64,000 nt of DNA, from contig NZ_BBJP01000002.1 in NCBI RefSeq assembly GCF_000739595.1, forward strand, positions 1 to 64,000. Direction: 5' to 3'. The stretch is from Halorubrum halophilum (GTDB taxonomy: Archaea; Halobacteriota; Halobacteria; Halobacteriales; Haloferacaceae). Positions within the stretch are counted from its first letter, which is position 1, and the number at the start of each line of letters is the position of its first letter. The notes beneath the pieces were generated by a model that was not told where the DNA came from, searched no databases, and was given only the letters and a program-made list of their open reading frames with translations. The position numbers and the translations under genes are program-made. Shown here piece after piece: positions 1-7,995 of this stretch.

Positions 1-228
1 ACAGCGATTCAACACAGCCGGACGAAGACAAATATTCAAACGATTATCGAACTTGTAACAATTGCAACTGTCAGTTTAGTAGTTATTAATAGTCTTGTCC
101 TGTCAGTAGACAGTTTCTCACCGACTACACCCACTTATGCCTCCTTCCTTGCAGGATTAGGAATTGTCATTACAAAACATTTTCTCGATACATATATCAC
201 GACTGTTGAAAATACGGCCGAGATGTAG
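1..228 (+). CDS. C-terminal part of a membrane protein (cut by window edge)
   Basis: Frame 1 is open from the first base to a TAG at 226-228, giving the last 75 residues of a protein whose start lies outside the window. Two hydrophobic stretches are visible: one around residues 18-38 (VTIATVSLVVINSLVLSV) and one around 51-66 (ASFLAGLGIVITKHF). The protein therefore probably ends in two membrane helices with a short cytoplasmic tail. The DNA is clearly AT-richer than the rest of the window and codon use is less GC-biased, which fits acquired DNA. The family is not recognisable from this tail. Confidence 0.5.
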   Translation, partial: TAIQHSRTKTNIQTIIELVTIATVSLVVINSLVLSVDSFSPTTPTYASFLAGLGIVITKHFLDTYITTVENTAEM

Positions 229-513
229 GCCTTGGATTCAAATATGTTGAATTAATGTTCTATTGAGATGGTGGTTGGAACCGCTGTACCGACCGTTTGA
301 GGATCGGGATACGAACTTTTGTATAAGTCTTCTGACACTAGAACTACCAACTACCCAAAGGACTTTACCCCGACTCCGTCACGTGTATTTCACGAACCGC
401 ACGAAGGCGACGACCCCCGTCACGCTGCGTGACGAACTCAAAATCGTCACTGGGGGTTCGGCTTATATACACCCGGCCGCCGTCCTGTCAATCCACCCCG
501 TCAGAAAATATGA
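229..513. other. intergenic, AT-richer, no supported gene
   Basis: Between the membrane-protein tail and the tRNA I see no convincing gene. An 89-codon plus-strand frame starting at 263 is basic and of low complexity, unlike the acidic proteins around it, and was not accepted. GC content rises gradually towards the tRNA. The stretch lies immediately beyond the 3' end of tRNA-Arg, the usual side for integrated elements. Confidence 0.5.
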
Positions 514-586
514 CGGGCGCGACGGGATTTGAACCCGCGGCATCTTGGTCCGGAACCAAGTGCTCTGTCCGCTGAGCTACGCGCCC
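514..586 (-). tRNA. tRNA-Arg (anticodon CCG)
   Basis: Read on the minus strand this is a 73-nt cloverleaf. The acceptor arm GGGCGCG (586-580) pairs with CGCGCCC (521-515), with discriminator G at 514. The D arm contains AGCTCAG, the anticodon stem CTTGG/CCAAG encloses the loop TTCCGGA, and the T arm contains GGTTCAAATCC. The anticodon is CCG, reading CGG arginine codons. No CCA is encoded, which is usual in archaea. No intron is visible. AT-rich DNA begins directly past the 3' end. Confidence 0.95.
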
Positions 587-935
587 TCACGACCGGATAT
601 CCGCGGCGAGCGTTTAACGCTTCTGACTGCGGTCGTCGGATCGATCGATGGCGGGGGATCGACGCGGCTCGAAGCGGCTTCCGCTCTTTAACCAGATCTT
701 CGATCAGGTGCGGGCTCCACTCGAAATCGCTCCCTTCGTCGACTTCGACGGTCCCACTGTCGGTACGCGCGGGGGTCGGCGGTGGTGGACGAGGAACTCT
801 GCTCGACGACCGAGAATTTCCGACTCGATGACTGGAAATCGCCCGTAGTCGTCCGATATCTTCTCTGATTATCTCTTGTGATATTTCTAGGGCGCAGCTT
901 TATCCGATCGCGTCCGAAAGGGAAACAGAATCAGC
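587..935. other. gene-poor stretch before the histidine kinase, with a possible relic reading frame on minus
   Basis: No start-bearing gene is supported here. On the minus strand a frame runs open from 899 down into the tRNA without any ATG or GTG. Its part around 670-790 reads like an acidic haloarchaeal protein (TVEVDEGSDFEWSPHLIEDLV). It could be a decayed gene fragment, but it lacks a start and runs through the tRNA. A TTTATC element at 899-904 may serve as the TATA box of the kinase that starts at 936. Confidence 0.4.
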
Positions 936-2546
936 GTGACCCTCCGTCCAACCGACCGCCCGTCGACCGCCCGCGGCGACGACGACCGACGGGAACCGAT
1001 CGACGAGGCCGGCGACGGCACCGGTCCCGGACCGAGGGACGAGGACGGCGAGTCGTGGACCGGCGGGCGGCCCGACGCGGGTGGATTGCCCGACTCCACT
1101 GCGTCGGCCGGCCCGTCGGTCCCGGGCGCCGACCGGTTCGTCTCGGCCGTCGCGGTCGACGGCGAGGTGCTCTTCGCCGGCCCCTCGGTGCCCGCGGTAC
1201 TCGGGGTCGAGCGGGCGTCCCTCGCCGGCGAGAACCTGTTGGACCGCGTCCATCCGAACGACCGCGAGCCCGTCTCCGACGCGCTCTCTGCGGTCGCGAC
1301 CGACCGCGTCGTCACCCACCGGCTCCGCCACGCCAACGGCGGGTTCGTCTGGGTCGAGTCCGTCGTCGACGAGGAGCTGGCCCCCGAGTTCGGGGGGCGC
1401 GTCGTTACCGCGCGCCGCGTCGACTCGGAATCGGCCTTCCCGGAGCGGTTCCGTGAGTTTCTGGAGTACGGCACGGATCTCGTCACCGTCGTCGACGGCG
1501 ACGGCCGGGTGCGCTACGAGAGCCCGTCGGTCGAGGAGGTGCTCGGGTACGAACAGGGGTCGACCGTGGGACGCTCGCCGCTCGGCTACGTCCACCCGGA
1601 CGACCGCGAGCGCGTGACGGAGCGGTTCTACCGCGCACTCAACGACTCCGACGCGACGCCTACGATGGAGTACCGCTACCGCACCGCCGACGGCGACTGG
1701 GTCTGGTTAGAGTCCCGGACGCGGTCGCTACCGGCCGACGCCGCGGTCGGGCGCCTGCTCATCAACTCGCGGGACGTGAGCGAGCGAAAGGCGCGGGAAC
1801 GCCGGCTCACGGACCGAAACGAACGGCTCGACCGCTTCGCCAGCATCGTCTCCCACGACCTCCGGAACCCGCTGTCGGTGATCCGGGCGTCGATGGAGAT
1901 GGCGCAGTTGAAAGGGGAGACCGAGCCCCTGGAGCGCGGCGAGCGCGCCGTCGACCGGATCGACCAGCTGGTCTCGGAGCTGCTGACGCTCGCCAGACAG
2001 GGTTCGGGGATCGACGAGCCGACCGAGTTCGCGCTCGGGGCCGTCGCCCGCGAGGCGTGGGACACCGCCGGGAGCGCGGATGCGAGACTCGTCGTGGGCG
2101 CCGACGCTCGGGTGCGCGGCGACCGCGGCCGGCTGCAACAGGCCTTCGAGAACCTGTTCCGGAACGCGACGGAACACGCCGCGCAAGGCGGTGCTGGCGG
2201 CGGGGACGCCCACGCGACCGACGGCGGCGAGGACGCGCCCCTCACCGTCGTCGTGACCGCGACCGACGAGGGGTTCCTCGTCGCCGACGACGGCCCGGGG
2301 ATCGACCCGGCACACCGCGAGGAGGTGTTCGACCCGGGCTTCACGACCCGCGAGGACGGGACCGGCTACGGGCTCGACATCGTCCGCGAGGTCGTCGAGT
2401 CGCACGGCTGGACGGTCGACCTCCGGGGAGACGACGCCGACCCGGCGAGTCCCGACGACGTGCGGGTCCCCGACGGGGCGTGCTTCGTGGTCCGCGCTCC
2501 CGACCCCGACGCGGCCGACACGGGCGAGCCCTGGATCGACGGGTGA
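936..2546 (+). CDS. PAS-domain sensor histidine kinase
   Basis: This 536-residue protein is a soluble two-component sensor kinase that autophosphorylates on histidine and passes phosphate to a response regulator not seen nearby. Two PAS folds can be followed: one at about residues 65-155 (degenerate, ending WVESVVDEEL) and one at about 168-285 (LGYEQGSTVGRSPLGYVHPDDRE and DGDWVWLESR). The H-box FASIVSHDLRNPLSVI puts the phospho-histidine near residue 307. The ATPase has the N-box FENLFRNATEHA and the G-box DDGPGIDPAHREEVF followed by GTGYGLDIVREVV. There is no membrane segment, so a cytosolic signal is likely. The GTG start follows a TTTATC box by about 32 bases. The first 50 residues are disordered and acidic, so the true start could be slightly downstream. 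Confidence 0.9.
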   Translation: MTLRPTDRPSTARGDDDRREPIDEAGDGTGPGPRDEDGESWTGGRPDAGGLPDSTASAGPSVPGADRFVSAVAVDGEVLFAGPSVPAVLGVERASLAGENLLDRVHPNDREPVSDALSAVATDRVVTHRLRHANGGFVWVESVVDEELAPEFGGRVVTARRVDSESAFPERFREFLEYGTDLVTVVDGDGRVRYESPSVEEVLGYEQGSTVGRSPLGYVHPDDRERVTERFYRALNDSDATPTMEYRYRTADGDWVWLESRTRSLPADAAVGRLLINSRDVSERKARERRLTDRNERLDRFASIVSHDLRNPLSVIRASMEMAQLKGETEPLERGERAVDRIDQLVSELLTLARQGSGIDEPTEFALGAVAREAWDTAGSADARLVVGADARVRGDRGRLQQAFENLFRNATEHAAQGGAGGGDAHATDGGEDAPLTVVVTATDEGFLVADDGPGIDPAHREEVFDPGFTTREDGTGYGLDIVREVVESHGWTVDLRGDDADPASPDDVRVPDGACFVVRAPDPDAADTGEPWIDG

Positions 2547-2620
2547 CCGCTGTCGGCGCGGCGGCGTTCCGTCGCTGAGTCCGGGCCGCCCCCTCGTCGA
2601 CGCCGCGCCGTCCCGTCGCG

Positions 2621-2628
2621 TTTATTTC
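2621..2628 (+). promoter_or_regulatory. TATA box for the rimI-like gene
   Basis: TTTATTTC lies 22-29 bases before the GTG at 2650, the spacing expected for leaderless transcription in haloarchaea. It supports this start over others. Confidence 0.6.
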
Positions 2629-2649
2629 TCTCGCGGGCCAATCCGACCC

Positions 2650-3123
2650 GTGACCCCCGTCGACGCGACCGTCCGGCCGGTCGAGCGCGCCGACCTACTC
2701 GCCGTGGTGCGGATCGAGCGCGCGTGCTTCTCGGACCCGTGGCCGTACGACGCCTTCGAGCGGCTGCTCGACGAGCCCGCGTTCCTCGTCGCGGAGCGGG
2801 AGGGGGCGGTCGTCGGCTACGTCGTCGCGGACTCCACCCCGAACCACGGGCGCGACATCGGCCACGTGAAGGACCTCGCGGTCCACCCAGAGGCGCGCGA
2901 GGAAGGGATCGGCCGGACGCTGCTGCGGTCCGCACTCGCGCGGCTCCACGCCGTCGGCGTCGCCGTCGTGCGGCTGGAGGTCCGCGAGAGCAACGCGGCG
3001 GCGCGCTCCCTGTACGCGGACGAGGGGTTCGACCCGATCCGCCGCGTCTCGAACTACTACCGGGACGGCGAGGACGCGCTCGTGCTCGTCGTCGACCTCG
3101 CGGAGTGGACGGCGGGGGAGTGA
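2650..3123 (+). CDS. rimI: RimI-like GNAT N-acetyltransferase
   Basis: A 157-residue GNAT-fold acetyltransferase that moves an acetyl group from acetyl-CoA to a protein N-terminus. It resembles the RimI/archaeal Nat group: the start VERADLLAVVRIERACFSDPWPYDAFERLL is the classical RimI N-terminus. The acetyl-CoA site is visible as VKDLAVHPEAREEGIGRTLL (R/Q-x-x-G-x-G/A type). The end has SNAAARSLYADEGF and the tyrosine-rich VSNYYRDGEDALVLV. In archaea this enzyme is usually the general N-terminal acetyltransferase rather than S18-specific. The GTG start lies 22-29 bases after a TTTATTTC TATA box (2621-2628), consistent with a leaderless mRNA. Confidence 0.88.
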   Translation: MTPVDATVRPVERADLLAVVRIERACFSDPWPYDAFERLLDEPAFLVAEREGAVVGYVVADSTPNHGRDIGHVKDLAVHPEAREEGIGRTLLRSALARLHAVGVAVVRLEVRESNAAARSLYADEGFDPIRRVSNYYRDGEDALVLVVDLAEWTAGE

Positions 3124-3205
3124 CCGGCGGGGGAGACGGCCGACGCCCCTCACGCGAACTTCCGCGTTTGACAAGCCTTAGTGCCCCGGCGGCGAATCTC
3201 GTAGT

Positions 3206-5005
3206 ATGAGTTCGGTTCCCGAGCGGGCAGAGATCGACGAGGCGTACAAGTGGGACCTCCAGAGCATCTACGCCGACGACGAGGCGTGGGAAGAGGCGTA
3301 CGAGGCAGTCTCGGAACGGATCGACGAGCTGGCGGCCTACGAGGGACGCGTCACAGACGACGCCGCGACCCTCCTCGAACTGCTGGAGCTGCGCGAGGAG
3401 ATCTTCCGCGACCTCCAGCGGGTGACGACGTACGCCCGGCTCCGCAGCGCCGAGGACACCCGGAACCAGGAGTATCAGGCGATGTCCGCGAAGGCGTCGT
3501 CGCTCGGCTCCGAGGCGTCGAGCGCGATCTCCTACCTCGAACCGGAGCTCCAGTCGCTCACCGAGGAAGAGGTGGAGTCCTTTGTCGACGCCGAGCCCGC
3601 CCTCGCCGAGTACGAGCACTACCTCGACGACGTGTTGCGGATGAAAGCACACACGCGCTCGGCCGAGGTCGAGGAGGTGCTCGCCGACCTGTCGGAGGTC
3701 ACCGACGCGCCGAGCGAGATCTACTCGATGCTGACGAACGCCGACATGACCTACGGCGTCGTCGAGGACCCCGACGGCGAGGAGGTGGAGATCACGCAGG
3801 CGAACTTCACGAAGCTCCAGAAGAACCCGGACCGCGAGTTCCGCGAGCGCGTCCACGAGACGTTCTACGACGAGTGGGCGAGCGTCCGCAACACGGTCGG
3901 CACCTCTCTCGAAAAGGCCGTCAGAGAGCACGCGACGAGCGCCGAGATCCGCGGATACGACTCGGCGCGCGAGGCCGCGCTTGACGGCTCGAACGTCCCG
4001 GTCGAGGTGTACGACACCCTCGTCGACAGCGTCGACGACAACCTCGACGTGCTCCACCGCCACGCCGAGCTGAAGGAGGAGGCGCTCGGCGTCGACGGGC
4101 TGCAGAGCCACGACCTCTACATGTCGCTGACGGGCGATCAGGGCCCCGACGTGGAGTACGAGCAGGCCCGCGAGTGGGTGATCGAGGCGGTCGCGCCGCT
4201 CGGCGAGGCGTATCAGGACCGGATGGCCGAGGGGCTCGACTCGCGGTGGGTCGACGTGTACGAGAACCGCGGGAAGCGCTCGGGCGCGTTCTCGTCGGGC
4301 ACCTACGACACCCAGCCGTTCATCCTGCTGAACTACCAGGACGACATCGCCTCGATGTTCACGCTCGCGCACGAGCTGGGCCACTCGATGCACTCGGAGC
4401 TGGCCGGCGACGCCCAGCCGTGGCACGACGCGAGCTACGAGATCTTCGTCGCCGAGATCGCCTCCACCGTCAACGAGACGCTGCTCACCCACCACCTGCT
4501 CGACACCGTCGAGGACGACGAACTCCGCACCCACGTGCTCGACGAGTACCTCGAACGCTTCCGCTCGACCCTCTTCCGGCAGACGATGTTCGCGGCGTTC
4601 GAACAGCGGATTCACGAGCGCGTCGAGGCGGGTGAGGCGCTCACCCCCGACGCCTTCGACGAGATCTACGCTGACCTCAAGGGCGACTACTACGCGCCCG
4701 CGGAGCTGACCGGCGGCATCGAGCGCGAGTGGGAGCGGATTCCGCACTTCTACTACAACTTCTACGTCTACCAGTACGCGACCGGCATCTCCGCGGCCGC
4801 CGCCATCGTTGAGCGCGTCCTCGACGAGGGCGAGTCCGCGGCCGCCGACTACCGCGAGATGCTGAAGGCGGGCGGCTCCGACTACCCCCTCGACGTCGTC
4901 GAACTCGCGGGGATCGACATGGCCTCGCCCGACCCGATCGAGTCGGCCGTCGGGATCTACGACGACTACCTCGACGAGGTCGCGGCGCTGCTGGATCTGG
5001 AGTAA
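3206..5005 (+). CDS. pepF: oligoendopeptidase F (M3B zinc metallopeptidase)
   Basis: A 599-residue M3-family zinc peptidase that degrades medium-length oligopeptides in the cytosol, with no signal peptide. The zinc site is TLAHELGHSMHSELAG (HExxH) near residue 393, with the third ligand glutamate downstream in YEIFVAEIASTVNE. Further family signatures are PAELTGGIEREWERIPHFYYNFYVYQYATG and the C-terminal GGSDYPLDVVELAGIDM. The length matches PepF (about 600). A CCTTAGTG box at 3176-3183 stands about 25 bases before the ATG. The gene is monocistronic in appearance, with the next gene 88 bases away carrying its own TATA-like element. Confidence 0.95.
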   Translation: MSSVPERAEIDEAYKWDLQSIYADDEAWEEAYEAVSERIDELAAYEGRVTDDAATLLELLELREEIFRDLQRVTTYARLRSAEDTRNQEYQAMSAKASSLGSEASSAISYLEPELQSLTEEEVESFVDAEPALAEYEHYLDDVLRMKAHTRSAEVEEVLADLSEVTDAPSEIYSMLTNADMTYGVVEDPDGEEVEITQANFTKLQKNPDREFRERVHETFYDEWASVRNTVGTSLEKAVREHATSAEIRGYDSAREAALDGSNVPVEVYDTLVDSVDDNLDVLHRHAELKEEALGVDGLQSHDLYMSLTGDQGPDVEYEQAREWVIEAVAPLGEAYQDRMAEGLDSRWVDVYENRGKRSGAFSSGTYDTQPFILLNYQDDIASMFTLAHELGHSMHSELAGDAQPWHDASYEIFVAEIASTVNETLLTHHLLDTVEDDELRTHVLDEYLERFRSTLFRQTMFAAFEQRIHERVEAGEALTPDAFDEIYADLKGDYYAPAELTGGIEREWERIPHFYYNFYVYQYATGISAAAAIVERVLDEGESAAADYREMLKAGGSDYPLDVVELAGIDMASPDPIESAVGIYDDYLDEVAALLDLE

Positions 5006-5093
5006 TCGGGCGAGGTGACGGACGCGGCGGGCGCATCCTCACCGCGACGCTCCGACGCAACCCTTACGCGTCGTGACCGTCAAAACCGGGTAT

Positions 5094-5993
5094 ATGACCG
5101 ACGAACGCGACGACGACCGCCACGAGTTCTCCGCCGGGCAGGGCGTCGACGCCGGCTACGAGGAGTTCACCCTCGACCCCGAGGAGATCGACGCCGACCC
5201 GAACACGGTCGACCCCGTCGACTCCCGCGTCCTCACCGACATCATGGACAAGCGCAACGTCGAGAGCGACGCCGTCGACGTCGAGCGCCTGGTCGACGTG
5301 GGGCTGTCGTACATGGGGATCAACCGCTTCGAGGAGGCGACGGAGACGTTCGAGCGCGCCGCCAGCTTCGCCGAGGAGGACTCGCTGGACGCCCAGGAGG
5401 CGTGGGTGAACAAGGGCGCGGCCCACGCGGAGCTCGAGGAGTACGATCAGGCGATCGGGGCGTATCAAGAGGCGCTGCGCATCGACGGCGACTCCGAACA
5501 CGCCGCGACCGCCGAGACCAACCTCGCGTACGCACTCTGGGAGTCGGGGCAGGGCGAGCAGGCCCTCGAACACGCCGAGCGCGCCGTCGAGACCGACCCG
5601 CGCTTCGCGGAAGCGTGGTACAACCGCGGGTTCCTGCTGGTCGAGCGCGGGCTCGCCGAGGACGCCGTCAGCTGCTTCGACAACGCGATCCGCCTCGGCT
5701 ACCGGAGCGCGGGCGTCTTAGAGGAGAAGGCCCGCGCGCTCGAAGAGGCCGGCGAGCACGAGCAGGCCGAGGAGGTCGCTGACCGCGCCGACGAGATCCG
5801 CCGCGAGGCGGAAGAGCAGATGGTCGAGGAACAGACCGGCCAGGCACCCGGTCCCGGCGGGGCCCGTCAGGGCGGTCGCCCCGGAGCCGGCGGACAGCCC
5901 GGTGCAGGGGGTCGCGGCGGTCGCGGCGGGCAGGGCGGCGGCCGCGAGGAGCCGGAGCGAGAGCTCCAGGGCGAGGGGCCTGAGGGCTTCTGA
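5094..5993 (+). CDS. tetratricopeptide (TPR) repeat protein
   Basis: About 299 residues. The middle part (roughly residues 60-230) is a run of TPR helical pairs such as MGINRFEEATETFERAASFAEED, AHAELEEYDQAIGAYQEALRI and AEAWYNRGFLLVERGLAEDAVSCFDNAI. The protein should act as a scaffold for protein-protein contacts. The tail is a low-complexity Gly/Gln/Arg/Pro stretch (GGRPGAGGQPGAGGRGGRGG), probably disordered. A GTG seven codons upstream (5073) is in frame, but a CCCTTACG box near 5058-5066 better fits a leaderless start at the ATG 5094. The stop codon directly touches the ATG of the next gene, so the two are probably translationally coupled. Confidence 0.85.
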   Translation: MTDERDDDRHEFSAGQGVDAGYEEFTLDPEEIDADPNTVDPVDSRVLTDIMDKRNVESDAVDVERLVDVGLSYMGINRFEEATETFERAASFAEEDSLDAQEAWVNKGAAHAELEEYDQAIGAYQEALRIDGDSEHAATAETNLAYALWESGQGEQALEHAERAVETDPRFAEAWYNRGFLLVERGLAEDAVSCFDNAIRLGYRSAGVLEEKARALEEAGEHEQAEEVADRADEIRREAEEQMVEEQTGQAPGPGGARQGGRPGAGGQPGAGGRGGRGGQGGGREEPERELQGEGPEGF

Positions 5994-6293
5994 ATGCTCC
6001 TCCGCGAGCGCGAGACCGCCGAGGGGCGGCTCGTCTCCGTCTGCGACGCCGACTGCCTCGGCGAGACGTACGACAACGGGCGCGCGACGATCACCGTCAG
6101 CGAGGAGTTCTACGGCGGCGACGACGCGGTCGAGGCGACCGCCGAGGAGGTCGTCGCGGGGCTCCACCGCGCGCAGGTCGCGAACATCGTCGGCACCGAG
6201 GCCGTCGGCGTCGCGGTCGAGGCCGGGCTCGTCGACGAGGAGACCGTCTTGGAGTTCGAGGAGACTCGACACGCACAACTGCTCTGGCTGTGA
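5994..6293 (+). CDS. DUF424-family protein
   Basis: A 99-residue protein matching the archaeal DUF424 family by its pattern. The start (LLRERETAEGRLVSVCDADCLGETYDNG) is followed by a strand-helix run ending in HRAQVANIVGTEAVGVAVEAGLVDEETVLEF. The family is conserved in archaea and its function is unknown to me. The ATG follows the TPR-protein stop without a gap (TGAATG), and an uncharacterised gene starts 18 bases after its end, so these three probably form one operon. The family assignment is from memory of the consensus and not from a search. Confidence 0.75.
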   Translation: MLLRERETAEGRLVSVCDADCLGETYDNGRATITVSEEFYGGDDAVEATAEEVVAGLHRAQVANIVGTEAVGVAVEAGLVDEETVLEFEETRHAQLLWL

Positions 6294-6311
6294 TCGATCG
6301 GCGGTGACACG

Positions 6312-6623
6312 ATGAAGCGACTGACGAGAGCCGAATTGGCCGAGCGCGTGGGGCCGCAACCGCCCTCGGACGCGTTCTGGAATCGCGTGATCGCGGCCGA
6401 GAGCGGGACGATCAGCGTCGGACCCGAGGTCGTCGGCGACACCGACCGCCGCGCGCGGGAGAACCGACGGCGACGCGGCGAGTCCGGCGACGACGGCCCC
6501 CTCTCGCCGGGCGACATGATCGACGTGGGCGAGAAGTCGTTCGTCGTCGTCGGGGTCGAGGAAACGGAGCCGGGCGGTCGGCGGTACCGGATCGATCTGG
6601 TCGAACCGCGGCGGGACGACTGA
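6312..6623 (+). CDS. uncharacterised small protein (103 aa)
   Basis: The family is not recognised. The N-terminus is basic-helical (MKRLTRAELAERVG). It is followed by a charged linker rich in arginine and aspartate, and then a compact beta-rich end (GDMIDVGEKSFVVVGVEETEPGGRRYRIDLVEP) that could be a small barrel. There is no membrane segment and there are no cysteines. It is the last gene of the TPR-DUF424 run, 18 bases after DUF424. It converges on the aminotransferase gene, with 26 bases between the ends. Confidence 0.65.
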   Translation: MKRLTRAELAERVGPQPPSDAFWNRVIAAESGTISVGPEVVGDTDRRARENRRRRGESGDDGPLSPGDMIDVGEKSFVVVGVEETEPGGRRYRIDLVEPRRDD

Positions 6624-6649
6624 AAGAGGGCTCCGACTGGTCGGCCGCG

Positions 6650-7762
6650 CTACAGGTCCGCGACGTCTTCGATCGCGTCGGTGAGCTCCTTCACGCTCGC
6701 GACGGTGTGTTCGCCCATGTGGCCGATCCGGAACGTCTCCTCGCCGAGCTGCGAGCCGTAGCCGTTCGAGAACGCCATGTCGTACTCCTCGCTCACTTCC
6801 TCGATGGTCGCGGCGACGTCGATGCCCTGCGTGTTCTCGATGCAGGCGACCGTCTGCGACTCGTAGCCCGCCTCGGGGAACATCGCGAAGTGCTCGTCGG
6901 CCCAGTCGTGGACGTACTCCATCATCTCGCGGTGGCGCCCGTCGCGGGCGCGGTGGCCCTCGTCGAGCATGTGTTTCATCTGCTTGCGGTACGCTAACAT
7001 GACCGGGATGGCCGGCGTCGAGTGGGTCTGGCCCTTCCGGTCGTAGTAGTCGATGGTGCGGCGGAAGCCGCCGTACCACGAGGAGTCGCCCTTCTCGACC
7101 TCGCGGTCGTAGGCGTCGTCGCTGACGACGCAGACCGCGAGCCCCGGCGGCATCGCGAACGCCTTCTGGGTGGACGCGAAGATCACGTCGATGTCGTGGT
7201 CGTCGATGTCGACGTGGTCGCCGCCCAAGGCGGAGACGGCGTCGACGACGAAGTAGGTGTCCGGGTAGTCGCTGATCACGTCGCCGATCTCCTCGATGGG
7301 GTTGCGGACGCCGGTCGACGACTCGTTCATCACGGTCGCGACCACGTCGTACTGTTTATCGGTCGATTCGAGGTGCTCGCGGATGTCCTCGGGCTTGACG
7401 GCCTCGCCCCACTCGTACTCCAGTCGGTCGACATCCTTACCGAGCCGCTCGGCGACGTTGGCGTGGCGCTCGCTGAAGCTCCCGCAGGTCGGCACGAGGA
7501 TGTTCTCGTCGACGAGGTTGAGCGTCGACGCCTCCCAGAACTCGGTGCCGGAGGCGGTGAGGATGACGACCTCGTTGTCGGTGCCGAGGAACGTCTTCGT
7601 GTCCTCGACGATGGTGGTGTAGAGGTCGGTCATCCGGTCCATCCGGTGACCGAACATCGGCTCCGCCATGGCCTCGATCACGTCGTCGCGGACCTCGGTC
7701 GGACCGGGGATGTACAGCGTCTTGTCGTCGTAGTCGTCGCGGTATTCGCGTTTCTTCGTCAC
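6650..7762 (-). CDS. class V aminotransferase, alanine-glyoxylate / serine-pyruvate type
   Basis: A 370-residue PLP-dependent enzyme of the SPT/AGT branch, moving an amino group between alanine or serine and glyoxylate or pyruvate. The N-terminal motif LYIPGPTEVRDDVIEAM is typical. The glycine/threonine turn is VVILTASGTEFWEAS, the PLP aspartate is in YFVVDAVSALGGDHVDID, and the Schiff-base lysine is in VIFASTQKAFAMPPGLAV. A longer frame extends to 7960, but the extra 66 residues are basic and unlike the family. GTG 7762 has an AGGTGG sequence a few bases upstream and gives the normal length. The exact substrate cannot be read from sequence; roles in serine-glyoxylate or methionine-linked metabolism are possible. 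Confidence 0.9.
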   Translation of the reverse strand: MTKKREYRDDYDDKTLYIPGPTEVRDDVIEAMAEPMFGHRMDRMTDLYTTIVEDTKTFLGTDNEVVILTASGTEFWEASTLNLVDENILVPTCGSFSERHANVAERLGKDVDRLEYEWGEAVKPEDIREHLESTDKQYDVVATVMNESSTGVRNPIEEIGDVISDYPDTYFVVDAVSALGGDHVDIDDHDIDVIFASTQKAFAMPPGLAVCVVSDDAYDREVEKGDSSWYGGFRRTIDYYDRKGQTHSTPAIPVMLAYRKQMKHMLDEGHRARDGRHREMMEYVHDWADEHFAMFPEAGYESQTVACIENTQGIDVAATIEEVSEEYDMAFSNGYGSQLGEETFRIGHMGEHTVASVKELTDAIEDVADL

Positions 7763-7995
7763 GGGATCCACCTGATGGATCGTATCGCGTCGCGCTGGGG
7801 TATGTTCCTTGTGATACGTTCGAAAGTCGCGGTCGTCGCGGCCGCGTCCGCGGTCGGAGCGACGGTCGGTACGGATCGCCGCGCTCCTTCCGGAGACGGC
7901 GCCGTTGCCCGGATTAGTCGGGTTTATACGAACAGGGACAAGAGAGACGGTATGACACACGCCCGAAGAGTTACAACCGTCCGAGGTGGTCCGCC

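Noticed and set aside
263-532. 89-codon plus-strand frame
   Set aside because: Composition is basic and unlike haloarchaeal proteins, it runs into the tRNA, and no family pattern is seen.
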